A stretch of 64,000 bases of DNA, taken from CATQHP01 sp965214915. Its GTDB lineage: Bacteria > Acidobacteriota > Terriglobia > Bryobacterales > UBA6623. Where the stretch lies: positions 2,418,001-2,482,000 of the forward strand of contig CBDCCP010000001.1 in assembly GCA_965214915.1 (NCBI GenBank). Reading direction: 5' to 3'. Positions 52,237 to 60,137 of this stretch are shown piece by piece. Both the position numbers and the translations under genes were made by a program. How positions within the stretch are numbered: the first letter of the stretch is position 1; each line of letters opens with the position of its first letter. The notes under the pieces were generated by a model, which did no database searches, was not told the origin of the DNA, and saw only the letters and a list, made by a program, of their open reading frames with translations.

Positions 52237-52773
52237 TCAGGGGTTATCCTTGTCCCCTTGTCCCGGCCTGTGCTTGGGCGGAACTTCGTAAATCCCTCCC
52301 ATCCGCGATCCGTAAAAAAATGCGGCAGCGGTTGGCAGGGTGAACAGGGCATGTCCCCCAAGCCTCTCTAGGGCAGTGGGTGGCAGGTCGATGTGCAGGG
52401 CGAGTTCCGTTAGCACGGAGGCAACTCCCAAGGCGACCCATCCCGGGGTTCGTTTCTGAAACGGCCGTCGGGTCAGCACCTTACGCACGGCCTGCTTGCG
52501 GAGGGTGCGGGTTTGCCCGTCCTTGAGAGCCAGCGTGACGGAGTCGATCGTGGCCGCGAGGAAGCGGCCTTTGATCTTCCGGCTTCCCGGGGGAGCTTCG
52601 TCCTTATACAACTGCACTTCGGTCTTGGTTCGGGGGGCCACGGCTTGCACCCTCGACCAGTAGGGCATGTGCCTTGCGGCGCAGTCCGGCAGGATGGACA
52701 GCAGCAGCAGGAGCGCAAGCCCGTTGGCCGCGGTCTTGCCGAAGAGCCTCCCGCGGCTTCCCGTTCGACTCAT
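52237..52773 (-). CDS. Exported IYxVP-family protein, copy 6
   Basis: 178 residues, tandem twin of copy 5. Identical signal peptide and almost identical first domain; the diverged segment reads GVASVLTELALHIDLPPTAL where copy 5 has AIPLTLLELHFNKERPSASE. Then HALFTLPTAAAFFYGSRMGG and the same GIYEVPPKHR end. Start at 52773 (MSRTGSRGRLFGK). Confidence 0.7.
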   Translation of the reverse strand: MSRTGSRGRLFGKTAANGLALLLLLSILPDCAARHMPYWSRVQAVAPRTKTEVQLYKDEAPPGSRKIKGRFLAATIDSVTLALKDGQTRTLRKQAVRKVLTRRPFQKRTPGWVALGVASVLTELALHIDLPPTALERLGGHALFTLPTAAAFFYGSRMGGIYEVPPKHRPGQGDKDNP

Positions 52774-52954
52774 TGCAGCGACCTCAGGGTAACCCGAAGT
52801 TCCTGGTTCGAAACCGCAAACCCCCGCCGCTCGCCGGCAGTCTTCACGCGCACGATGCCCACCGCTGCGGATGCAACGGCGACAGGTTAACATATGTTAA
52901 GCAAAGACGCTGCGCAAGACGTTTCGGTTTCCCGGTCGTTATAAAATCATTGGA

Positions 52955-55900
52955 GTGACTCGTCCTGCTTGGCCGATCTTGCTGATTCCGCTCGCGCTTG
53001 CGGCGGCGCCCGCGGGCGGAGACGGGCCGCGGAAAGTCACGTTCAACCGCGACGTACGGCCGATTCTCTCGGACCGCTGCTACGCCTGCCACGGTCCGGA
53101 CAAAAACCAGCGCAAGACGAACGTGCGTTTCGACCGGGAGCAGGGGGCGTTCCTGCCCTTGGCCGGCGGCGGTCGGGCGATCGTGCGCGGCAAGCCCGAG
53201 GAGAGCGTTTTACTACAGCGGGTGACTTCGAGCGATCCGGTTTTTCGCATGCCGCCCGCCTATGCAGGCCGCGACCCGCTCAGCGATGCGGAGATCGAAA
53301 CGCTGCGGCTCTGGATCGAGCAGAGCGCGGAGTGGGAAAGGCACTGGTCGTTCATCCCTCCGCAGAGACCCGATCTGCCCGCCGTCGAGCGGCCGCAGTG
53401 GGCGCGCAATCCCATCGACCGCCTGGTGCTGGCGCGCTTGAAAGAGGAAGGTCTCGAGCCCTCGCCGCCGGCCGACCGGCGAACGCTCATTCGCCGCGCG
53501 TCTCTGGATCTGACCGGCTTGCCGCCGGCGCCCGAAGAAGTGGAGGCGTTTGTCGGCGACCGCGATCCCAACGCCTTCGAGAAAGTCGTGGACCGCCTGC
53601 TGCAATCGCCGCGGTTCGGCGAGCATCTGGCGGCGGCCTGGTTGGACGCCGCCCGCTACGCCGATACCAACGGCTACCAGACCGACGGCCCCCGCTCGAT
53701 GTGGCGTTGGCGCGATTGGGTGATCGACGCGCTGAACCGCAACATGCCGTTCGACCGCTTCACGATCGAGCAACTGGCCGGCGACCTCTTGCCCGGCGCA
53801 ACGCGCAGCCAGATCGTCGCCAGCGGCTTCAACCGCAATCACCGCACCACGGCCGAGGGCGGATCGGTCAACGAGGAGTTCCGCGTCGAGTACGTTGCCG
53901 ACCGCGCGGAGACCACGGCCACGGTGTGGCTGGGGCTCACGGTCGGCTGCGCCCGCTGCCACGACCATAAATTCGATCCGCTGACGCAAAAGGAGTTCTA
54001 CCAACTTTTCGCCTACTTCAATAACGTCGAAGAAAAAGGAATGGTCTGGAATTTCGGCAATGAAGACCCCTTGATCAAGGCGCCGCTGCCGGAACAGGAA
54101 GCGAAGCTGGCCGCGCTCGACGCGCGGTTGGAAGCGGCGCGCAGGAAGTTCGAGGCGCTTGCCGGCCGGATCGAGGCGGAACAGGCGGAGTGGGAGGCCG
54201 GGCTGCGCAAGTCGGCGCAACGGAACTGGACGCCGAGTCGGGGGCTGGCCGCTTATTTCCCGCTGAACGGCGCATACGCGCTCGACTCTTTTACAGGCGG
54301 CTCGGTGGACGGCAAGACCGCGCCCGACCCGGTCGAAACAATCTTCGGCAAAGGGCGTTTCGGCCGCGCGGTGAAATTCGACGGGACGCGCTATATCGAC
54401 GGCGGCGCGGTCGGCAACTACAGCTATCTCGAGCCGATGAGCGTTTCCGCCTGGATCTATCCGACGAAGAAAAAGGACGGCGCGATTGTTTCTTCCATGA
54501 CCGAAAACCCGATCGGCAGCGGCTGGGGACTCTTCCTCCGCGGGGGGAAACTGTGGTGGCACATGTCGCAGCGCTGGACGGATCTGAGCCTGCGCCTCGA
54601 AACGAAAAACGACATCGCGGTCGGCCGCTGGCAGCATGTCGCGCTGACCTACGACGGCAAGCGGAAAAGCAAGGGCGTACACGTCTATGTGGACGGAGTC
54701 GAGCAGGAGGTCGAGATTCTCTTCGACAATCTGGACTGGCCGTCGCGCAGCAACGCGCCGCTCAAGATCGGCGGCGGCGGCGGTCTCGACAACCGCTTCG
54801 CCGGGCGCATCGACGAGGTGCGCGTTTACGGGCGGGAGTTGACGGCGGACGAAGCGCGGTCGCTGGCCGTAGCCGAGAGCCTCGGCGTCTTGGCGCGCAC
54901 GGCCAAAAGCAAACGCGGCGCGGCGCAGGAAGCGAAGCTGCGCATGGCGTTTCTCGAACAGGGCGCCTCGGCCGCGGCGCGCCGCCTGCGGGACGAGTGG
55001 GCCGAGGCGCGCAAAGCGAGAGACGAGTATTACGAGGCGATTCCGACCGTGATGGTCATGAAAGAAGGGCCGAAGCGGCAGGCGCACGTGCTCGACCGCG
55101 GCCTGTACGACGCCCCCGGCGAGAAAGTCGAGCCGGGGATTCCGGCGGCGCTCGCCGCGCCCGGCGCCGCGGCCCCGCGCGACCGCCTGGAGTTGGCGCG
55201 ATGGCTCGTCGACCGCTCCAATCCGCTCACGGCGCGCGTCACGGTCAACCGTTTCTGGCAGATGCTTTTCGGCGTCGGACCGGTCAAGACAGTGGACGAT
55301 TTCGGATCGCAGGGCGAAGCCCCGGTCAACCGGGAACTCCTCGACTGGCTGGCGGTCGATTTCATGGACTCGGGCTGGGATATCAAGCGGCTTTTCAAGA
55401 CAATCGCACTGAGCAATACTTACCGCCAGTCCTCGCGGGTGACGCCCGAGCTGCTCGAACGCGATCCGCAGAACCGCTTGCTGGCGCGCGGGCCGCGCCT
55501 GCGGCTGGCGGCCGGCGCGATCCGCGACCAGGCCTTGGCCGTATCGGGGTTGCTGGTCGAAAAGGTAGGCGGCCCGTCGGTGAAACCCTACCAGCCGCCG
55601 GGTCTGTGGAGCGAGGTGTCCGCCAACAAATACCGGGCCGACAGCGGCAAAGGACTCTACCGCCGCAGTTTGTACACCTATTGGAAGCGCACGGTGGCGC
55701 CGCCCTTGATGATGAACTTCGACGCCTCCGACCGCGAGGTCTGCACGGTTCACGCCGCCCGCACCAACACCCCCTTGCAGGCGTTGAACCTGATGAACGA
55801 CGTGACCTTCGTCGAGGCCGCGCGGCATTTCGCCGAGCGCTTGCTGCGCGAGGGCGGCGATACGCCGGAAGAGCGCATCCAGACCGCCTACGCGTTGGCG

Positions 55901-56116
55901 CTCGGCCGGCCGGCCCGCGGCCCCGAAGTGGGCGTGCTGGCGAAGACGCTCGACTCCTTCATCGAACGTTACGCCGGCGATCTCGATGCAGCCGAAGCTC
56001 TGCTCGGCGCAGGCGATTCTGCATGGGACGATTCGCTCGACGCCCGCGAGTTGGCGGCCTACGCCGGCTTGGCCGGCCTGGTGCTCAATCTGGACGAGAC
56101 GGTGACGAAACAATGA
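52955..56116 (+). CDS. Cytochrome-like DUF1549/DUF1553 (Planctomycete PSCyt1-PSCyt2-PSD1) protein
   Basis: 1,053 residues. Signal peptide (WPILLIPLALAAAPAG), a C-type cytochrome-like CYACHG near residue 42, DUF1549 (NPIDRLVLARLKEEGLEPSP; ARYADTNGYQTDG; ARCHDHKFDPLTQKEFYQLF), a LamG-like insert (FGRAVKFDGTRYIDGGAV, MSVSAWIYPTKKKDGAIVSS), then DUF1553/PSD1 (ARWLVDRSNPLTARVTVNRF, SNTYRQSSRV, ARTNTPLQALNLMNDVTFVE). Exported, probably involved in polysaccharide processing with its DUF1501 partner. GTG start; stop overlaps the next ATG. Confidence 0.88.
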   Translation: MTRPAWPILLIPLALAAAPAGGDGPRKVTFNRDVRPILSDRCYACHGPDKNQRKTNVRFDREQGAFLPLAGGGRAIVRGKPEESVLLQRVTSSDPVFRMPPAYAGRDPLSDAEIETLRLWIEQSAEWERHWSFIPPQRPDLPAVERPQWARNPIDRLVLARLKEEGLEPSPPADRRTLIRRASLDLTGLPPAPEEVEAFVGDRDPNAFEKVVDRLLQSPRFGEHLAAAWLDAARYADTNGYQTDGPRSMWRWRDWVIDALNRNMPFDRFTIEQLAGDLLPGATRSQIVASGFNRNHRTTAEGGSVNEEFRVEYVADRAETTATVWLGLTVGCARCHDHKFDPLTQKEFYQLFAYFNNVEEKGMVWNFGNEDPLIKAPLPEQEAKLAALDARLEAARRKFEALAGRIEAEQAEWEAGLRKSAQRNWTPSRGLAAYFPLNGAYALDSFTGGSVDGKTAPDPVETIFGKGRFGRAVKFDGTRYIDGGAVGNYSYLEPMSVSAWIYPTKKKDGAIVSSMTENPIGSGWGLFLRGGKLWWHMSQRWTDLSLRLETKNDIAVGRWQHVALTYDGKRKSKGVHVYVDGVEQEVEILFDNLDWPSRSNAPLKIGGGGGLDNRFAGRIDEVRVYGRELTADEARSLAVAESLGVLARTAKSKRGAAQEAKLRMAFLEQGASAAARRLRDEWAEARKARDEYYEAIPTVMVMKEGPKRQAHVLDRGLYDAPGEKVEPGIPAALAAPGAAAPRDRLELARWLVDRSNPLTARVTVNRFWQMLFGVGPVKTVDDFGSQGEAPVNRELLDWLAVDFMDSGWDIKRLFKTIALSNTYRQSSRVTPELLERDPQNRLLARGPRLRLAAGAIRDQALAVSGLLVEKVGGPSVKPYQPPGLWSEVSANKYRADSGKGLYRRSLYTYWKRTVAPPLMMNFDASDREVCTVHAARTNTPLQALNLMNDVTFVEAARHFAERLLREGGDTPEERIQTAYALALGRPARGPEVGVLAKTLDSFIERYAGDLDAAEALLGAGDSAWDDSLDARELAAYAGLAGLVLNLDETVTKQ

Positions 56117-57555
56117 ACATTTCGAGTGGCGGACGCGAGGCGCTGACCCGGCGCCATTTCTTCGGCAAAACGGCCGTGGGCGTCGGCTCGATGGCCCTGG
56201 CCCACCTGCTCGGCCGCGATCTCGAGGCGGCGGAAACTTCGCCGGGGGGCTTGCCCGGCCTGCCCCACTTCGCGCCGAAGGCCAAGCGCATCGTCTACCT
56301 TTTTCAGTCGGGCGGACCGTCGCAACTCGAGACGTTCGACCCCAAACCGGGGCTCAAGAAGCTTCGCGGGCAGGACTTGCCCGAGTCGATCCGCAAGGGC
56401 CAGCGGCTGACGACGATGACCGCCGGGCAGACCAGCTTTCCCTTGGTGGAGTCGGCTTTCGGGTTCCGCCGGCACGGGCAGTCGGGGGCCTGGATTAGCG
56501 AGCTTCTGCCGCACACGGCGAAAATCGCCGACGACTTGTGCTTCATCCGCTCGCTGCACACCGAAGCGATCAACCACGACCCGGCCGTGACGTTTTTTCA
56601 AACCGGCTCGCAGATCGCGGGGCGGCCCAGCATGGGCGCGTGGCTCAGCTACGGATTGGGCAGCGAGAGCAGCGACCTGCCGGGGTTCGTGGTGATGATT
56701 ACGCAAGGCACGGGCGGCCAACCGATTTACGATCGGCTGTGGGGTTCCGGCTTTCTGCCCACCCGCTATCAGGGCGTCAAGTTCCGCTCGGTCGGCGACC
56801 CGGTGCTTTACCTTTCGGACCCGAAGGGGTTTTCCCGCGCCCAGCGGCGCGAGTACCTCGATGCGCTCGGCGCGCTCAACCGCATGCATCTCGACGAGTT
56901 CGGCGACCCGGAGATCGCTACGCGCATCGCCCAGTACGAAATGGCCTTCAAGATGCAGCGCTCGGTCCCCGAGCTGACCGACCTGTCGGGCGAGCCCGAC
57001 GCGGTATTCGCGCTTTACGGCGAGGAAGCCCGCAAGCCCGGAACCTATGCCTACAACTGCCTGATGGCGCGGCGGCTGGCCGAGCGGGGCGTGCGCTTCA
57101 TCCAGCTTTACCACCGCGGCTGGGATCAGCACGGCAGCTTGCCGAAGGGCATTCGGCGGCAGGCGAAAGACACCGACCGGGCCTCGGCGGCGCTGGTCGC
57201 CGACCTCAAGCAGCGCGGCCTGCTCGAGGATACTCTCGTCGTCTGGGGCGGCGAGTTCGGGCGCACGGTTTATTGCCAGGGGACGATGACCGCTGACAAC
57301 TACGGGCGCGACCATCATCCGCGGGCGTTCACCGTCTGGATGGCCGGCGGCGGCGTCAAGCCGGGCGTAACCTACGGCGCGACGGACGAGTTCAGCTACA
57401 ACATCGTCGAGAACCCGGTGCATGTGCATGACCTGCAGGCCACGCTGCTGCGCCTGATGGGCGTCGACCACACCAAGCTGACGTACAAGTTCCAGGGGCG
57501 GCGCTTCCGCCTGACCGACGTCCACGGCAACGTGGTCGAGCCCGTGCTGGCGTAG
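56113..57555 (+). CDS. DUF1501 protein, Tat-like exported partner
   Basis: 480 residues. TRRHFFGKTAVGVGSMALAH is a twin-arginine-like signal. The DUF1501 core has KRIVYLFQSGGPSQLETFDP, FIRSLHTEAINHDPAVTFFQ, VVWGGEFGRTVYCQG and GRDHHPRAFTVWMAGGGVKP, an alkaline-phosphatase/sulfatase-like fold. Overlaps the DUF1553 gene (ATGA), the fixed pairing seen in Planctomycetes and Acidobacteria. Enzymatic role unproven. Confidence 0.88.
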   Translation: MNISSGGREALTRRHFFGKTAVGVGSMALAHLLGRDLEAAETSPGGLPGLPHFAPKAKRIVYLFQSGGPSQLETFDPKPGLKKLRGQDLPESIRKGQRLTTMTAGQTSFPLVESAFGFRRHGQSGAWISELLPHTAKIADDLCFIRSLHTEAINHDPAVTFFQTGSQIAGRPSMGAWLSYGLGSESSDLPGFVVMITQGTGGQPIYDRLWGSGFLPTRYQGVKFRSVGDPVLYLSDPKGFSRAQRREYLDALGALNRMHLDEFGDPEIATRIAQYEMAFKMQRSVPELTDLSGEPDAVFALYGEEARKPGTYAYNCLMARRLAERGVRFIQLYHRGWDQHGSLPKGIRRQAKDTDRASAALVADLKQRGLLEDTLVVWGGEFGRTVYCQGTMTADNYGRDHHPRAFTVWMAGGGVKPGVTYGATDEFSYNIVENPVHVHDLQATLLRLMGVDHTKLTYKFQGRRFRLTDVHGNVVEPVLA

Positions 57556-57625
57556 CAGCCCGCTTGCGCGGGCAGTGGATGGTGGATAGTGAATAGTGGA
57601 TGGCAAGACCGCCGTCCCGCGGCAA

Positions 57626-57868
57626 CACGCAGGCGGCGTTAGCGCGCCCCGGGAGCGATGCAGGATCACGCAGGCGATCGAGGGACTCAGCGCCATGCCC
57701 TTTGCCCGGCAGGCCGGCCAGAGCGCGTAACCCTTTGGGCGGCGCCGCTTGCGCGGTCGGCCGGAAAGACACATTTGCGGCCGTCGGCTTCGTCGCCGCT
57801 TGCGCGGGCCGGTAAAACACAGCAGGAGTCCGTCGCGCCGACCACGGCGCTTTCAGCACGGACTGCTG
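57626..57868 (+). repeat. Dispersed non-coding repeat, copy 2
   Basis: Counterpart of the 43494-43702 segment, in opposite orientation. It fills most of the 313-bp gap between the DUF1501 gene and surE and abuts the surE stop. It carries an extra ~35 bp in the middle compared with copy 1. Confidence 0.65.
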
Positions 57869-58594
57869 CTAGAAGCGGAGCTTGTCGAGCAGGTCGTGGG
57901 CGGTGTTGTCGAAGCGCAGCGGCGTGATCGAGATCTTGCCGTCGCGGACGGCGGCGTAATCGCTGCCGGCTTCGGCATTCTCGAGGGGAACTTCCTCGTA
58001 CATCCAGTAATACAGCCGCCCGTACGGGTCGCGCGCCTCGACCATCAGGTTGCGCGAGATCTTTTTGGACTGATGGGTGATTTCGATGCCGTCGTAGGTC
58101 GGGTGCGGCACGTTCACGTTCAGAGCAACGCCTTGGGGCAGTCCCTCGGCAAGAACTTTCGCAGCGAGTTCCGCGGCGAAGCGCGCCGCGGGGGCGTAGT
58201 CGATATCCCGCCGCCGGTTGACCGACACGGCAATCGAGGCGATGCCGTATTTCGCGCCTTCGGCCGCGCCCGCGACCGTGCCCGAGTAGAACGCGTTCTC
58301 GCCGAGGTTGGGGCCGTTGTTGATGCCCGAAATCACCAGGTCGGGCGGTTCTTCGAGTAACAGCGTCAGCGCCATCATGGCGCAGTCGGCGGGAGAGCCG
58401 TCCACCGCGAAGCGGTTCCTCCCGCGGTTTTCATAGCGGAACGGCCGGTGGAGCGTGATGCGGCGGCCGGCCCCGCTTTGCTCGATCAACGGGGCGACCG
58501 TGTAGATCTCGCCGACGGCCGCGAGCGCATTTTCCAGGGCCGCGATCCCGGGCGCATCGATGCCGTCGTCGTTGGTAACCAGGATTCTTGGCAT
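57869..58594 (-). CDS. surE: 5'-nucleotidase SurE
   Basis: 241 residues. MPRILVTNDDGIDAPGIAAL with the metal-binding Asp pair, EQSGAGRRITLHRPF, and VISGINNGPNLGENAFYSGT, VAGAAEGAKYGIASIAVS are canonical SurE. Removes phosphate from nucleoside monophosphates. Stands alone here. Confidence 0.93.
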   Translation of the reverse strand: MPRILVTNDDGIDAPGIAALENALAAVGEIYTVAPLIEQSGAGRRITLHRPFRYENRGRNRFAVDGSPADCAMMALTLLLEEPPDLVISGINNGPNLGENAFYSGTVAGAAEGAKYGIASIAVSVNRRRDIDYAPAARFAAELAAKVLAEGLPQGVALNVNVPHPTYDGIEITHQSKKISRNLMVEARDPYGRLYYWMYEEVPLENAEAGSDYAAVRDGKISITPLRFDNTAHDLLDKLRF

Positions 58595-58793
58595 GACGAG
58601 TCGATCCTCCAGCGTAACGCGGCCCGTCGCGCTATACTGGAAGAGTCGTGAAACCTCGGCCCGTCATTGTCGCCGATTCCGCGAAACGACGCCTGCGCCG
58701 TAGAGTGAGCCGCGGCGCGGCTGCTGACGCATCTCCTGCCTGACCGCGGCTCTCCGGTATCAACCGGCCGTTTCCCCCGAATTTTTTGAATCA

Positions 58794-58825
58794 GGCGCCG
58801 CGGCCCGTCCGCTTGGCGCGGCGCC
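58794..58825 (+). promoter_or_regulatory. Hairpin in the leader of the aminotransferase gene
   Basis: Perfect 9-bp inverted repeat GGCGCCGCG (58794-58802) / CGCGGCGCC (58817-58825), 14-base loop, ending 22 bases before the ATG and just ahead of the AGGAG RBS. Could regulate translation; may also be a chance GC-rich structure. Confidence 0.3.
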
Positions 58826-58847
58826 GATGTTACCTTAGGAGCCGAAT

Positions 58848-60080
58848 ATGTCAAATGAAATTGCCGTTGCGCCCGAGGAGCGGGCGCTCATCGATCTTGA
58901 AAGTCGATACGTCGTTCAAAACTACGGCCGCGGCGAGAATACGCTGCGCGCCGCGCGCGCCGCGGGCGTTTATATTTACGACCTCTCGGGCAAGCGTTAT
59001 CTCGATTTCATCTCCGGAATCGGCGTCAATGCGCTGGGGCATGCGCACCCGCGCCTGAACGCCGCGCTCAAAGAGCAGCTCGATACGCTGGTTCACTGCT
59101 CGAACCTTTATTACCACCCCTATCAGGGGCCCGTGGCCCAAAAGCTGGCGGCGATGAGCGGTTTGCAGCGCGCGTTCTTCTGCAACAGCGGCGCCGAGGC
59201 CGTCGAAGCCGCGCTGAAGATCGGCAAGGGCTACGGCCGCTCGAAGAGCGCCGGCAAGTACGAGATCGTCGCGCTGCACAACTCGTTCGCCGGGCGCACC
59301 CTCGGCGCGATCGCCGTGACCGGACAGCCGAAGTACCGCGAGCCGTTCGAGCCGCTGATGCCGGGCGTTCGCTACATCGACGTCAACGACATAGCCGCGC
59401 TGGAAGCGGCCGTCAACGACAATACGGCGGCCGTGTTCTTCGAGCCGGTTCTTGGCGAAGGGGGCATTGTCGAGGTCGATGCGGCGTTCGGCGCGAAGGC
59501 CAAGGAGCTTGCCGCACGGCACGATGCGCTTTTGATTTACGACGAGATCCAATGCGGTCTCGGCCGGACCGGCGAATTTTTCGTATTTCATCACTGGGGC
59601 AAGGACTTCACGCCCGACGTGCTGACCGTTGCCAAGCCCATCGCCGCAGGGCTGCCGCTGGGGGCCGTCATGTGCAACGAGAAGGCGGCTGCGGTATTCT
59701 CGGCCGGCATGCACGGCTCGACGTTCGGCGGCGGTGCGCTGGCTTGCCGCGCGGCGGTCGAATTTCTGTCGATGCTGCCCGATCTGTTGCCGCACATCCG
59801 CGACGTCGGCGGCTATTTCCACGAACGGCTGCGCGCGCTTGCCGCGAAGTACGACTTCGTGACCCGCACGCGCGGCAAAGGGTTGATGGTCGGCCTGGAG
59901 TTGACCGTTGCGGGCATGTGGGTCGTGCCGCCGGCGCAGGAGAAGGGGCTGTTGATGAACTGCACGGCGGGGAATATTTTGCGCTTTCTGCCGCCGTATA
60001 TCGTCGAACGCGGGCATGTGGACGAGGCGGTCACGGTTCTCGACGAAATTTTCGCCGCCGGGCCGCCCGCAGACGAATGA
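58848..60080 (+). CDS. argD: Class III aminotransferase, acetylornithine type
   Basis: 410 residues. YIYDLSGKRYLDFISGIGVN, the cofactor region DEIQCGLGRTGEFFVFHHW, the Schiff-base Lys in TVAKPIAAGLPLGAVM and HGSTFGGGALACRAAVEF. Pattern is of the ArgD/acetylornithine group; ornithine or 4-aminobutyrate as substrate cannot be excluded. AGGAG precedes the start. Confidence 0.85.
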   Translation: MSNEIAVAPEERALIDLESRYVVQNYGRGENTLRAARAAGVYIYDLSGKRYLDFISGIGVNALGHAHPRLNAALKEQLDTLVHCSNLYYHPYQGPVAQKLAAMSGLQRAFFCNSGAEAVEAALKIGKGYGRSKSAGKYEIVALHNSFAGRTLGAIAVTGQPKYREPFEPLMPGVRYIDVNDIAALEAAVNDNTAAVFFEPVLGEGGIVEVDAAFGAKAKELAARHDALLIYDEIQCGLGRTGEFFVFHHWGKDFTPDVLTVAKPIAAGLPLGAVMCNEKAAAVFSAGMHGSTFGGGALACRAAVEFLSMLPDLLPHIRDVGGYFHERLRALAAKYDFVTRTRGKGLMVGLELTVAGMWVVPPAQEKGLLMNCTAGNILRFLPPYIVERGHVDEAVTVLDEIFAAGPPADE

Positions 60081-60094
60081 TAAAGTCCGCGCAG

Positions 60095-60121
60095 GGGGCA
60101 GGCGTCTCGGCGCCTCGCCCC
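60095..60121. terminator. Hairpin between convergent genes
   Basis: GGGGCAGGCG and CGCCTCGCCCC can pair with one bulge across TCTCGG, in the 57-bp gap between the aminotransferase and the TonB receptor stops. No T-run. Confidence 0.35.
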
Positions 60122-60137
60122 GGCTCCAAGGGAATGC

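Larger units (their letters stand above)
51465..52855. repeat. Tandem duplication, unit about 694 bp
   Basis: 51465-52158 and 52159-52855 are direct repeats, each with one IYxVP-family gene and its flanks. They are almost identical at the outer parts and at the 5' ~300 bp of the genes, but diverged in the middle (membrane segments). Junction near TTTGCAAACCGCC. Confidence 0.85.

Noticed and set aside
53213..56113. A 966-codon minus-strand open frame opposite the DUF1549/DUF1553 gene
   Set aside because: Composition is typical of antisense GC frames and it lies opposite a gene with clear domains over its whole length.
54190..57555. A frame joining out-of-frame DUF1553 sequence to the DUF1501 gene
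   Set aside because: Only the part from 56113 is a real protein; the upstream half is out-of-frame sequence of the preceding gene.
58595..58793. tRNA or small gene in the gap upstream of the aminotransferase
   Set aside because: No cloverleaf and no frame with a plausible start and RBS; only the hairpin at 58794-58825 stands out.
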